From positions 167,846 to 231,845 of the forward strand of contig NZ_PGCK01000005.1 in NCBI RefSeq assembly GCF_021023085.1: 64,000 nt of DNA, read 5' to 3'. Positions within the stretch are counted from its first letter, which is position 1; each line of letters begins with the position of its first letter. This DNA comes from Methanooceanicella nereidis. Its GTDB lineage: Archaea > Halobacteriota > Methanocellia > Methanocellales > Methanocellaceae. A program made the translations under genes and the position numbers. Shown in pieces: positions 45,213-53,647 of the stretch. The notes under the pieces are model-generated. The model saw only the letters and a list, made by a program, of their open reading frames with translations, was not told where the DNA came from and did not search any database.

Positions 45213-45752
45213 GGTTGTGCCTGTCGGATGGCAGGTAGGCACGTAACCTCACAGAAACACGGAAACACAAATTTTTTTATATGATATTTTAAGAGCTCCA
45301 AGACACTAAAATCTCATTCACTAAATCACAAAGGGCTCCAGTATCACCGTCAATGCTCTAATATCCCTAACGCTCGGCTCAACGCACCAACCTCTCTAAT
45401 TCACCAACGCTAAAACAAGACCCCGAACATTCTCCAAACCACGAAAGTTTAACTGCACGGTTGACGTTTACTATCGATATAATCCTTGATGGGATCAGGG
45501 GTACACAAACCGGGATATTAGACTTTAGTGGCTTGGAGAATGTTCGGGTCTTGTTTTAGCGTTAGTGACTTAGAGCGCTTCGAGCATTAAACCGGGCATT
45601 TGAGACTTTAGCGCGTTGACGGTGATACTAGAGCCTTCGTGATTTCGTGAGCATTTTTTGTGATTTAGAGACCTTAAAAAATCATATAAAATTTTTTGTG
45701 GTTCCGTGTTTCTGTGAGGTTACGTGCCTACCTGCCATCCGACAGGCACAAC
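45213..45752. repeat. Palindromic element C8, no gene in centre
   Basis: The arms are at about 45213-45468 and 45505-45752. The tip 'ggttgtgcctgtcgg' and its complement are perfect. The inner ends are 'tgcacggttgacgttta' on the left and 'acacaaaccgggatatt' on the right. It lies between convergent genes tiaS and the CBS gene. 'gatgatgtttttt' outside the left arm extends the match to the C4 tip. Confidence 0.9.
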
Positions 45753-45822
45753 GCCAGAACTCAATCACAGAACAGATGTAATATGTCCATTTTAACTGAG
45801 ACCATCTAAAAGTTTTTCATGG

Positions 45823-45970
45823 GAGCGCACAAAGGCGAACAAGAAACACAAAGGACTTTTTAAAAGATTATCATATACTTAAAAATTTTTTGTGTTCCTT
45901 GTTCGCCTTTGTGCGCTTAGTGGTTAACAAATTAGTGTACCTTCGAGCCCTTAGAGCGCTTCGTGGTAAA
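45823..45970. repeat. Repeat family 2, copy H2
   Basis: The left arm is shortened ('gagcgcacaaaggcgaacaa') and the right arm is complete ('gttcgcctttgtgcgctt', then 'agtggtt' to 45925). The tail 'gtaccttcgagcccttagag' matches the tail of H1. It lies 70 bases from element C8. Confidence 0.82.
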
Positions 45971-46031
45971 AACTAATAGCAAAAATCAAATAAAAACAAG
46001 AAATGTAAATGCTTTCGCATTTACGTCCTAT

Positions 46032-46889
46032 TTACTGTGAGCCGTTCACGAGCACTGCGAGGAGCTCTCTGTCAATGAGAAGCCCGTCAAGCTTGTTCTC
46101 CGCAGTGATCACAGGCACCTGCTCGATCCTGTTGCGCTTCATCTTCTTAGCGCAGTCGGACACTGCAGTCTTATGGAACGCGGTGATGACATCCTTCACC
46201 ATCACGGACTTAACGGGGACGTCAGGCAGCGAAATACGGGAGACACCATAGTAAAGGCTCATCGTATCCCTCATGCTTTCCCAGGTCCACTTATCCTCGT
46301 CAGAGCCCGCGGACATGTCGGACTTTTCGACCGAGTCCTCGATCCTGCTAAGGTTAATGATGTCGGTGATGCTGATTATGCCCGTAAGCTCTCTCTTAGT
46401 GTTAAGCACTGGTAGAGCGTCGTGCTTCGAGAGCCTGATGATCTCGCTCACGACCGGCACAGGGGTCTCTTCCCAGACAGCTACTACTCCGTCCCTGATG
46501 AAATCCTTGATCGGCCTTCCGATATCCATCTGGCCGATAGCGCCGACGATATCACTAACGGTGACAATGCCGACAAGTTTTTGCCTCACTACGACGGGCA
46601 GCCTTCTCAGTCCGGTCTTCATAAGGATCTTGGCTGCCTCGGAGAGAGGTTCCTCAGGAGTTATAGTGATAGGGTTCCTGGTCATAAGGAGCGCGATCTG
46701 TTCTTCCTCGGGATGTTTTAAGAGGTCTATACGGGTCACGATACCTAATAATGTGCCTTCCTTTACGACCGGTACTGCTGATATCCTTTCTTTTTGCATA
46801 AGCTCAAGCACCTCGTCCCTCGTGCCCGGGATCTCGATGCTCTTAACGCTCTTGATCATAATATCGTCGACTGTCAGTGCTTGTTTCAT
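46032..46889 (-). CDS. Protein with four CBS domains
   Basis: A 285-residue protein built almost entirely from CBS motifs, in two Bateman pairs. Domain 1 covers about residues 8-60 (MQKERISAVPVVKEGTLLG), domain 2 about 70-125 (LMKTGLRRLPVVV), domain 3 about 135-190 (RLSKHDALPVLNTKRELTGI) and domain 4 about 220-282 (MKRNRIEQVPVITAENK). CBS pairs bind adenine nucleotides or SAM and sense energy state. No effector domain is present, so it probably regulates a partner protein. The Usp gene lies 55 bases upstream on the same strand. Confidence 0.87.
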   Translation of the reverse strand: MKQALTVDDIMIKSVKSIEIPGTRDEVLELMQKERISAVPVVKEGTLLGIVTRIDLLKHPEEEQIALLMTRNPITITPEEPLSEAAKILMKTGLRRLPVVVRQKLVGIVTVSDIVGAIGQMDIGRPIKDFIRDGVVAVWEETPVPVVSEIIRLSKHDALPVLNTKRELTGIISITDIINLSRIEDSVEKSDMSAGSDEDKWTWESMRDTMSLYYGVSRISLPDVPVKSVMVKDVITAFHKTAVSDCAKKMKRNRIEQVPVITAENKLDGLLIDRELLAVLVNGSQ

Positions 46890-46944
46890 AACATCCCTCT
46901 GGTTAATTAATTACCGTTCTAAAGTTGAGTTATTATATAAATAC

Positions 46945-47400
46945 TTATTTACTAGTTTCACTTACTTCGCTCTTTATGACCATGACAGGACATGGAGCGA
47001 TCCGGACTACCTTCTCAGCCACGCTGCCCAGTAATAGCCTGTCGATACCGCTCTTGCCGAGGGTTCCCAGCACGATGAGGTCAACGTCATTATCGCGGGA
47101 GAACTTACAGATCTCCAGCGCAGGGTTGCCCTCGAGCACGTGCGACTCGATGTCTATGTCGACGCCTGCCATTTCCTTTACCAGCCTGACTGCCTCCTCC
47201 CCTTCTTCCTTTAACAGCTGGTACATGTTCTCCCAGGTTACGTCCATGGGTATGGAGGTGAACGTTACAGTATCGACCACATAGACCGCATACACTTTTG
47301 ATTTATGGATCCGGGCGATGGCCAGGCCTTTCTCGACAGCTTTCTGCGTTCTCTTCGACCCGTCGGTCGCTATCAGGATCTTGTTGAATATTTCTGACAT
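46945..47400 (-). CDS. Universal stress protein (UspA family)
   Basis: A 151-residue Usp with the N-terminal ILIATDGSKRTQKAVEKGL, a VYVVDTV strand and the ATP-binding signature near the end, GTLGKSGIDRLLLGSVAEKV, followed by CPVMVIK. Single-domain length is typical. It likely binds ATP and acts in stress responses. Its start lies 28 bases inside the end of the amidohydrolase gene, so the two are cotranscribed; the CBS protein follows. Confidence 0.9.
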   Translation of the reverse strand: MSEIFNKILIATDGSKRTQKAVEKGLAIARIHKSKVYAVYVVDTVTFTSIPMDVTWENMYQLLKEEGEEAVRLVKEMAGVDIDIESHVLEGNPALEICKFSRDNDVDLIVLGTLGKSGIDRLLLGSVAEKVVRIAPCPVMVIKSEVSETSK

Positions 47401-48461
47401 ATTATACCTCCATGGATAGAATAGATTATATCGTCCGGCCTCCCTCGCCTGACGATCGAGCTTAAGATGTTCCTGGACCCTCTCAGGTTATCAGAATCCC
47501 TGTCAAAGACCAGGATATCAGCGTCCTTCCCGGCTTCAATAGAGCCTGTCGTCTTTTCACGCCCCATTATCTTCGCGCCGTTAATTGTCGCCATTTTAAG
47601 TGTATATGCGTCGTCATGTAAAAATGCTTTTGATACCCATTCCATCTCTGAGAATACATTCGGGGAGTTCAGCATGACATTATCGGTCCCGATCGCCATG
47701 CTCACCCCGGCTTCGGCCATTTTCTTCAGCGGAGGCATACCCACACCAGTGATCATGTTTGACCTGGGGCAGACGATGACAGGTATGTTTTGTTCCGATA
47801 CCCTTTTTATATCTGCTCCTATTGCCTGCGTCATATGGACTAAGAAGTCAGGCATGATATCTATCGCAGTATCCACGTCGCTTCTATTTAATTCACCTGC
47901 ATGTATTCCTACGGTTTTTCCGAGCTTTTTCGCCTTTTCAACGGTAGAGTACAGGGTTTCGCGGGGGATGTCATTCGCTCCGCTTATGCCTACGCCGTCG
48001 CTCACTTTCAGTACGTCGTCTATCGTATCGGTCAGTGTCGCCCTGCCCAGTATGAAAGCCCTCGGGCCGGCGAGTTCCCTTAAAAGCCTGACGCCTTCGA
48101 CGCCGTTCTCCCTGAAATCGATGAAGTTCCATGTGCCCGTGCGTTCCATGTCCCTGAGCGTCGATCTTATGCCGTCGGCGATGTCCTCCCTGGACGCCGA
48201 TGCCAGTATCTTATGCTTAAGCCCGTCCGGCGGGGCCACCAGGTCCACCAGCGGCATATATGGCAGGTCCTTTGCCAGAGAGTCGCCTACATGGGAATGA
48301 GAGTTAATGAAAGCCGGACAGATCACCCCGGAGATCCCTCCTTCGTGTCTCTCGAAACACACTTCCTTGATCTTCCCGTCCCTTATGACGAGATAACCTT
48401 CCCGGACCTCCGGATCGTCGCCGTAAAACATTGTACCGGAAACGATATATTCATTAAGCAT
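47373..48461 (-). CDS. Amidohydrolase of the cytosine/SAH deaminase type
   Basis: A 362-residue metal-dependent hydrolase. Motifs are NSHSHVGDSLAKD near residue 55 (HxH), GIHAGELNR near 193 (metal His) and GTDNVMLNSP near 268 (Asp). The C terminus has SIEAGKDADILVFDRDSDNL. This matches the COG0402 family that includes chlorohydrolases, SAH deaminases and guanine deaminases. The substrate is unknown; a deaminated nucleoside or cofactor precursor is likely. It overlaps the Usp gene by 28 bases. Confidence 0.82.
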   Translation of the reverse strand: MLNEYIVSGTMFYGDDPEVREGYLVIRDGKIKEVCFERHEGGISGVICPAFINSHSHVGDSLAKDLPYMPLVDLVAPPDGLKHKILASASREDIADGIRSTLRDMERTGTWNFIDFRENGVEGVRLLRELAGPRAFILGRATLTDTIDDVLKVSDGVGISGANDIPRETLYSTVEKAKKLGKTVGIHAGELNRSDVDTAIDIMPDFLVHMTQAIGADIKRVSEQNIPVIVCPRSNMITGVGMPPLKKMAEAGVSMAIGTDNVMLNSPNVFSEMEWVSKAFLHDDAYTLKMATINGAKIMGREKTTGSIEAGKDADILVFDRDSDNLRGSRNILSSIVRRGRPDDIIYSIHGGIICQKYSTRS

Positions 48462-48513
48462 GGTAAGACTTAATAAGTGGTCATGCTAAATATATGATTT
48501 GGAGGACGCAAAA

Positions 48514-48678
48514 ATGAAGAAGGAATCTAGCGGTTTAATGTCATCGGCAGGTCTCATGAGGTACTTCGAGGCCGAAGAGTCAGCCATCAAGATAGACCCC
48601 AAGACGGTGGTCATCGTTAGCCTCATTCTCGGGGCAGCAGTCATATTCATGAATTATACGTACGGACACCTCTGGTAA
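48514..48678 (+). CDS. secG: Preprotein translocase subunit Sec61-beta
   Basis: A 54-residue protein too short for most gene tracks. MSSAGLMRYFEAEESAIKID is followed by one membrane span (VVIVSLILGAAVIFMNYTY). This is the archaeal Sec61-beta pattern: a conserved GLMRYF motif and one C-terminal span. It is the small subunit of the SecYE-beta channel. GGAGG at 48501-48505 is eight bases before ATG 48514. The gene stands alone, divergent from the amidohydrolase gene, with 52 bases between starts. Confidence 0.93.
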   Translation: MKKESSGLMSSAGLMRYFEAEESAIKIDPKTVVIVSLILGAAVIFMNYTYGHLW

Positions 48679-48758
48679 ATCCGTTTTTTATTTTTCCGGC
48701 TCTTTATTATTAGTTTCATCAAGGCAACATGCTTATTGCTATCTGAATTCAGTTGCCT

Positions 48759-48911
48759 TCACAGCCTTACTTTTTCCGGCTTCCCGCCTTCCTTCCCCCT
48801 CTGAGGCTCCTCTCTCGGCGGGGACTCTATGACAGTTTTTCTCTCCTCGGGAGGCACGAATTGTATAGGCTCGCCCCCGGGTTTCCTCACTTTTTTAGGC
48901 ATGGGCATCAT
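48759..48911 (-). CDS. Small charged hypothetical protein (50 aa)
   Basis: A frame of 50 residues rich in Lys, Arg, Pro and Glu. It begins MMPMPKKVRKPGGEP and ends KEGGKPEKVRL. Third positions of codons are mostly G or C, as in real genes here. It has no membrane segment and looks disordered. Starts at ATG 48911, 48908 or 48902 are all possible; an AGGT lies seven bases before the first. It is convergent with secG and divergent from engB. No family is recognised. Confidence 0.5.
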   Translation of the reverse strand: MMPMPKKVRKPGGEPIQFVPPEERKTVIESPPREEPQRGKEGGKPEKVRL

Positions 48912-49049
48912 TAAAACCTGTGGATCAGAAAATATAAGGATTAGCGACAGTTATTCTGGCATGAGTCTCAAAATTTGTGAAAAAATGCATTTTTTTATAG
49001 CAGTATCTTCCGATAAGTTTACGTTAATGAAACATGCTTAGTTTTCTAG

Positions 49050-49685
49050 ATGTCGCTCCAGGATTATAAGTCGTTCGAACATGTAGACGCCGAACATGAG
49101 ATAGTCTTCATCGGAAGGTCAAACGTGGGAAAGTCCACGCTGATGAGGGAATTGTTAGGCGCGAAGGTCAGGGTGGGAAAGCGCCCGGGCGTAACGCAGA
49201 AGCCCAACTTTTACGAGTATAAGGACCTTCTTATCACGGATATGCCCGGCTACGGCTATATGAAAGGCGTCGAGCATGCGAAGCAGGAGCGCATCAAAGA
49301 CCTTATAGTGAAATATTTTGAGGATCATGCGAGCCGCATCGTGTGCGCGGTGCAGGTCATTGACGCAAAGTCTTTTGCCGATATCGTCGACAGGTGGGAC
49401 GGCAGGGGCGAGATACCCATAGACATCGAGCTCAACGAGTTCCTGCACGACCTGAACATAGACGTGATCATTGCCGCTAATAAGATAGACAAGATAGACC
49501 CCAAGGACATGGATACGGTCCTTGACGACGTCGTCGAGAGGCTGAAGATGTATCCGCCGTGGTCGGGGTGGCTGGACAGGCTGGCGCCGATCACCGCAAA
49601 AAAAGGTGACGTGGACCACCTGAGATATCTCCTGAAGAACAGGCTTCGCGCCATAAAAAGGGAAGACCTCGTAGGCTGCTTTTAA
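49050..49685 (+). CDS. engB: EngB-type GTP-binding protein
   Basis: A 211-residue TRAFAC GTPase. P-loop GRSNVGKST lies at about 23-31, G2 region near GVTQKPN, G3 DMPGYGYM near 68, and G4 ANKIDKID near 145. A GYGYMKGV loop is typical of the EngB/YihA subfamily, which functions in large ribosomal subunit assembly in bacteria. The archaeal role is inferred to be similar. The start MSLQDYK at 49050 is the only reasonable one. After the stop a seven-base stem CCGGTCA/TGACCGG (49747-49763) could act as a terminator, though no T run follows. Confidence 0.9.
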   Translation: MSLQDYKSFEHVDAEHEIVFIGRSNVGKSTLMRELLGAKVRVGKRPGVTQKPNFYEYKDLLITDMPGYGYMKGVEHAKQERIKDLIVKYFEDHASRIVCAVQVIDAKSFADIVDRWDGRGEIPIDIELNEFLHDLNIDVIIAANKIDKIDPKDMDTVLDDVVERLKMYPPWSGWLDRLAPITAKKGDVDHLRYLLKNRLRAIKREDLVGCF

Positions 49686-49795
49686 GGAACTGTGCGGCCA
49701 TATTTTCACAGATCTTATAAACTGGAAGATCGTTTCGACTGATGGGCCGGTCATTGTGACCGGGTACACAAAGGCAACCGGGGAACACGAACCGT

Positions 49796-49948
49796 CAACC
49801 ACTAAGCGCACGAAGGCGAACAAGGACCACAAATATTTTTTTTATAATATTATAACTTTCTAAAAACGACTTTTGTGTTCCTTGTTCGCCTTAGTGCGCT
49901 TAGTGGTTAAAAAATTTTGTACTTTAGAGTCCTTTGTGGTGAAAACAA
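49796..49948. repeat. Repeat family 2, copy H3
   Basis: The left arm 'caaccactaagcgcacgaag' starts at 49796, and the right arm runs to 49909 as 'cgccttagtgcgcttagtgg'. The spacer is A/T rich. The tail 'gtactttagagtcctttgtg' matches the tail of H2. It lies between engB and purT. The long upstream extension of the purT frame lies in this repeat and is not coding. Confidence 0.85.
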
Positions 49949-50040
49949 ATACCCCCCTTTTTCAAGCAAAAAATTACAGGAGGCTCAACTTTTTTAAGTT
50001 AAAGCGCTATAATCATAATAAGTACTTCGAGGTTGAAGGG

Positions 50041-51327
50041 ATGAGCATCAAAGCGAGGAAAACGCTGGGTACACCCTATGCGAATGGGGCTAAGCTATTA
50101 TTTTTAGGTGCGGGAGAGCTAGGCAAGGAGACGATGATCGAGGCGCAGAGAATGGGCATCGAGATCGTCGCCGTGGACAGGTACGCGAATTCTCCGGGAA
50201 TGCAGGTCGCCCACAAGTCTTATGTCACGAACATGAAAAGCGAGAGGGCGCTGCTCGCGATCGTGGAGCGAGAAAAGCCTGACGCTATCATACCGGAGAT
50301 AGAGGCTATCAACACTGACACTTTGTTCAAGCTAGAGAAAGAAGGCTTCTTTGTAGCGCCGTGCGCGAAGGCCGTATGGACCGCGATGCACAGGGAAAGG
50401 CTCAGGGAGGCCATAGCGTCCGCGGGAGTGAAGACGTCTAAATACGAGTATGCCACAGACCTGAAGAGCTTTAAGGCGGCGTGCGAGAAGATCGGGTATC
50501 CGTGCGTGTCAAAGCCCATCATGTCATCAAGCGGAAAGGGCTCGTATTTCTTAAAGAGCTCTAAGGACGTGGACATAGCTTTCAAGGAGGCGGCCAAGGC
50601 AAGGGGCGCGTCCGACAAAATAATAGTCGAGGAGTTTATCGACTTCGATATTGAGATAACGGCACTTTCCGTGCATTACCGCGACGACGACGGAAAGGAG
50701 AAAAGCAAGTTCGTAAAGCCGCTCGGGCACTATCAGATAAGCGGCGACTATCACTCTTCATGGCATCCGTGGATAGAGGAGACTGAAGAGAACGCGAAGA
50801 TGATCAAGAAGATAGAGAAGGACATTTACGACTGCGCAGAACGCATCATGAACAAGCTTGGCGGTTTCGGCTTATTCGCCCATGAGATGTTCATCGACCT
50901 GAAGAACGGGAAGGTCTATGCCAATGAGACGGCGTGCAGGCCGCATGACACAGGGCTTGTCACCCTTGCGTCGATGCCGCTGGGGTATTCGGAATTCGCG
51001 CTGCATGCGAAAGCGGTCCTCGGCCTGCCCATAAAATGGGACAGCAGGGTCATAGATCCTCGCGCAAAGGCGGCGTCGCACGTGATATTATCCCATACCG
51101 AGGGATGGTACCCGCAGTACAAGGTTGCGGGCGCATATGACGCTGACACTAACATTTTACTATTCGGAAAGCCTGAGACCTATGACGAGAGAAGGCTCGG
51201 TGTAGTGCTTTCGTGCGCCGGAACGGTAGATGAGGCGTGCCGCAAGGCCCAGAACAGCGCCCATAAGGTCCAGGTCTCGGCCAATGATAAATGGGCAGAC
51301 CAGGAAATTACCGAAAAGCACTATTAG
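50041..51327 (+). CDS. purT: Formate-dependent phosphoribosylglycinamide formyltransferase
   Basis: A 428-residue ATP-grasp enzyme. The N-terminal domain has LFLGAGELGKETMIEAQRMG, and SSSGKGSYFLKS is the ATP-binding loop near 160. EVNETAC-like metal region appears as YANETACRPHDTGLVTL near 295. The C-terminal domain includes LFGKPETYDERRLGV. PurT makes formyl-GAR from GAR, formate and ATP, the usual purine route in many archaea that lack folate. The frame is open upstream to 49873, but that part is repeat H3. I choose ATG 50041 because AGGTTGAAGGG lies immediately before it. Confidence 0.93.
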   Translation: MSIKARKTLGTPYANGAKLLFLGAGELGKETMIEAQRMGIEIVAVDRYANSPGMQVAHKSYVTNMKSERALLAIVEREKPDAIIPEIEAINTDTLFKLEKEGFFVAPCAKAVWTAMHRERLREAIASAGVKTSKYEYATDLKSFKAACEKIGYPCVSKPIMSSSGKGSYFLKSSKDVDIAFKEAAKARGASDKIIVEEFIDFDIEITALSVHYRDDDGKEKSKFVKPLGHYQISGDYHSSWHPWIEETEENAKMIKKIEKDIYDCAERIMNKLGGFGLFAHEMFIDLKNGKVYANETACRPHDTGLVTLASMPLGYSEFALHAKAVLGLPIKWDSRVIDPRAKAASHVILSHTEGWYPQYKVAGAYDADTNILLFGKPETYDERRLGVVLSCAGTVDEACRKAQNSAHKVQVSANDKWADQEITEKHY

Positions 51328-51364
51328 TAGAAGCGCTGTCATAGAAAAAACGAAAGGTGGAAAA

Positions 51365-51529
51365 TTGAGGATAGAATCTTCATGTGTCGGCTGCGGGCAG
51401 TGTAAGGTGTTCTGCCCGGTCGACGCGATAGAGACCTGTGGTATCAGCACGATCACTGATTCATGTATAGAGTGCGGCAAGTGTAAAGGGTATTGCCCGA
51501 TAGGCGCGATAAAGGAGGACGGCGAATGA
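51365..51529 (+). CDS. 2[4Fe-4S] ferredoxin
   Basis: A 54-residue ferredoxin with two cluster motifs, CVGCGQCKVFCPVDA and CIECGKCKGYCPIGA. All eight Cys are present. The start TTG 51365 follows AGGTGG four bases upstream. A longer frame from 51230 overlaps purT and is not needed. The stop overlaps the next start as ATGA, so ferredoxin and flavoprotein are cotranslated. It probably supplies electrons to, or receives them from, the flavoprotein. Confidence 0.88.
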   Translation: MRIESSCVGCGQCKVFCPVDAIETCGISTITDSCIECGKCKGYCPIGAIKEDGE

Positions 51530-52746
51530 AGGTCTCGGTGATCGGAGGAGGCCTTGGCGGACTTCTTGCAGGGGCTGCCCTCTCGAAGGACCATGACGTC
51601 CACATATACGAGCAGCTGGAGATATACGGTGGCAGGTTCACCAATCTTCCGTACAAAGGGTTCCAGCTGTCGACTGGCGCTTTCCATATGATACCGCACG
51701 GCCCCACAGGGCCGCTAGCCAGTCTTCTCAGGGATGTAGGCGCGAATGTCGACATCGTGAAGACAAATCCTGAAGCTACCTTTATGACAAAGGATCTGAA
51801 GCAAATACCTTTCCGTGATTTTAACGAGCTATTATCTGCGGCTTCGCGCTCGCGCATACCTGCGCTGGTCATGAGGACTGTCACGCATAAGAAAGGCAAT
51901 GTTGCCGACATGGTCTGGAACGATCCTGAATGGCTCGCGATAGCGGATAGCTGCTGCGGCTGGGCGCTGTCGACCACGGCGCAGAATACGCCTGCGTCGG
52001 AGGCAGTGGCGATCCTGACGACGACCAGGAAATACGGCACTCCGGGAGTGCCGATGGGCGGATGCAAGGGTGTTGTCGATGCCCTTGCGGATGTCATTGA
52101 GTCCAATGGCGGTTCCGTATCCCTTAACTCTAAAGTGGATTCCATCATGGTCGAGGATGGTAAGGCCGCTGGCGTTGTCGTCGGCGGGGAGAGAATATCC
52201 TCGGACATAGTCATCTCGAATATCGGCCATAAGCTGACATCGAGGCTATATGATGGTAAGTACCTTGAGCCAAAGTATGCCGGCGTTATAAATAAGGTGC
52301 GTCCTTCTGCGGGTATCAAGATAGTCCTTGCGGCGGAGGAGCCTCTAGTCGGCCATCCGGCTGCGATGTTCACCCCGTACACTCAGAGGGTCAACGGCAT
52401 AAACGAGGTCTCGCATATCGACCCGTCCCTTGCGCCTGAGGGCATGCATCTGACAATGTCTCATCAGACGATGAGGACTCCGGATGTTCAGAAAGAGATC
52501 GAGCTTGGCCTTCAGGACCTTAAGAACTTATTCCCGGGTAAGAAGTATTCGGTGTTGATGGTGCAGTCGTATCGTGACGATTGGCCCGTTAACCGTATCT
52601 CTTCCGGTTTCGACCTTGGTAATCTTACTCCTGTCAGAGGGTTATTCGTCGTCGGTGACGGTGCTAAGGGTAAGGGCGGTATTGAGGTCGAGGGTATCGC
52701 GCTTGGTGTCAGGAATTTCCTTGACATTTTTGATAAAGCATATTAA
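51526..52746 (+). CDS. FAD-dependent oxidoreductase (phytoene desaturase-like)
   Basis: A 406-residue flavoprotein of the CrtI/FAD-amine oxidoreductase type. The FAD motif is VIGGGLGGLLAGAALSKDH at residues 5-23. GGCKGVVDALADVIESNGG near 180 is typical of CrtI-like enzymes, and the C-terminal FAD motif is LFVVGDGAKGKGGIEVEG near 380. The substrate may be an isoprenoid, as in archaeal geranylgeranyl-type reductases or desaturases. The start ATG 51526 follows AAAGGAGG and overlaps the ferredoxin stop. Alternative: a ferredoxin-linked prenyl reductase. Confidence 0.8.
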   Translation: MKVSVIGGGLGGLLAGAALSKDHDVHIYEQLEIYGGRFTNLPYKGFQLSTGAFHMIPHGPTGPLASLLRDVGANVDIVKTNPEATFMTKDLKQIPFRDFNELLSAASRSRIPALVMRTVTHKKGNVADMVWNDPEWLAIADSCCGWALSTTAQNTPASEAVAILTTTRKYGTPGVPMGGCKGVVDALADVIESNGGSVSLNSKVDSIMVEDGKAAGVVVGGERISSDIVISNIGHKLTSRLYDGKYLEPKYAGVINKVRPSAGIKIVLAAEEPLVGHPAAMFTPYTQRVNGINEVSHIDPSLAPEGMHLTMSHQTMRTPDVQKEIELGLQDLKNLFPGKKYSVLMVQSYRDDWPVNRISSGFDLGNLTPVRGLFVVGDGAKGKGGIEVEGIALGVRNFLDIFDKAY

Positions 52747-52816
52747 TGTCAAGGTTTATATCGTATATCGGATATTAGTATTGGTGCGTCCTTTTTGGGC
52801 GCATGTTTTTGGTTTT

Positions 52817-52888
52817 GCCCCTATAGGGTAGTGGATATCCTTGGAGCCTCCGGAGCTCTAGACCGGGGTTCGAATCCCCGTGGGGGCG
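52817..52888 (+). tRNA. tRNA-Arg (CCG)
   Basis: The acceptor stem GCCCCTA (52817-52823) pairs with TGGGGGC (52881-52887), discriminator G52888. The D arm is GGGT...ATCC. The anticodon stem GGAGC/GCTCT closes the loop CTCCGGA, which holds anticodon CCG. The T arm is CGGGG TTCGAAT CCCCG. The total is 72 bases, with no intron and no encoded CCA. One extra U between D and anticodon stems is acceptable as 26/27 flanking. T-rich sequence follows. Confidence 0.85.
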
Positions 52889-52927
52889 CTTCTTTTAGTT
52901 ACAGTTTAGAATAGAAAAAGATTTTTT

Positions 52928-53000
52928 GCAACTCCGAAGGAGTTGCTACCGTTATAAGTTTTTGAAAGGCTAGCGGAAAACTTTTTGAAAAAAGTTTTCC
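52928..53000. other. Two strong hairpins downstream of tRNA-Arg
   Basis: GCAACTCC-GAA-GGAGTTGC (52928-52946) is a perfect eight-base stem. GGAAAACTTTT-TGAA-AAAAGTTTTCC (52975-53000) is a perfect 11-base stem. They resemble processing or termination hairpins, or short palindromic repeats. Neither lies in a gene. Confidence 0.6.
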
Positions 53001-53067
53001 TGCGTTAGTTGAAAAATATTCTTACTCTTTCACTTTATTTGAACCTCATTTTGTTTGTCATTTCTTT

Positions 53068-53232
53068 TTCACGCGGTTCGACGCTCGCCCTATAAGTTAA
53101 TCTTTAATTTATTCGTTCACGCGGTTCGACGCTCGCCCTATAAGTTAATCTTTAATTTATTCGTTCACGCGGTTCGACGCTCGCCCTATAAGTTAATCTT
53201 TAATTTATTCGTTCACGCGGTTCGACGCTCGC
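53068..53232. repeat. 48-bp tandem repeat, about 3.4 units
   Basis: The unit begins TTCACGCGGTTCGACGCTCG and includes 'taagttaatctttaattt'. Three complete 48-base units start at 53068, 53116 and 53164. A partial fourth runs from 53212 to about 53232. The units appear identical. The open frame through them is a product of the repeat length being a multiple of three and is not a gene. Confidence 0.9.
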
Positions 53233-53264
53233 TCCTTTCAGTCGCTCGCTACTTCGGTTTTTCA

Positions 53265-53410
53265 GGTGCTACGATGTCAGGGCCGGGCTTGCACCCCACA
53301 CAGCCATAGCTTCGCTAGGCTGTGCTCGCAAGCCCTAAGCGACGCCGACTGATGCGGCGTCCATTACCCTGCCATCTACGCATCCCTCGCTTTGCTCGGG
53401 CAGACCTTAA
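53265..53410. other. Highly structured non-coding block, possible RNA
   Basis: A nested hairpin at 53285-53335 has GGGCTTGC pairing with GCAAGCCC, inside it CACAGCC with GGCTGTG, and at the tip TAGC-TTC-GCTA. A second hairpin GACGCCG/CGGCGTC occupies 53341-53361 with loop ACTGATG. The block is much richer in G/C than the flanks, as structured archaeal RNAs often are. I do not recognise a known RNA class on either strand. Confidence 0.45.
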
Positions 53411-53647
53411 AAACCTCCGCCGAACGCGATTATTTTCGAAAAATTATTAGATATGATCCACAAAACATTATCAGGAATACTTATGCTGCTCAAAATATTC
53501 CTCGTCTTTCTCATCATTTTTATCATATGACATGTTTGTATCCCGGTACTCAGGAAGATGTATCATTTTCCGCATCTGGATTCATAGGACCTTTTCTAGA
53601 TAGCGATCTCGGGAGAGCTATGCGGCAACCATTTAAAAACCGTAAGG

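Noticed and set aside
49873..50040. N-terminal extension of PurT
   Set aside because: The extension lies in repeat H3. A good ribosome-binding site and the family's usual start are at 50041.
53068..53232. CRISPR array
   Set aside because: The units are contiguous 48-base repeats without unique spacers, and no cas genes are nearby. No CRISPR array was found in the window.
53055..53309. An 84-codon frame with HAVRRSPYKLIFNLFV repeats
   Set aside because: It is produced by the 48-base tandem repeat, whose length is a multiple of three. There is no start context or family match.
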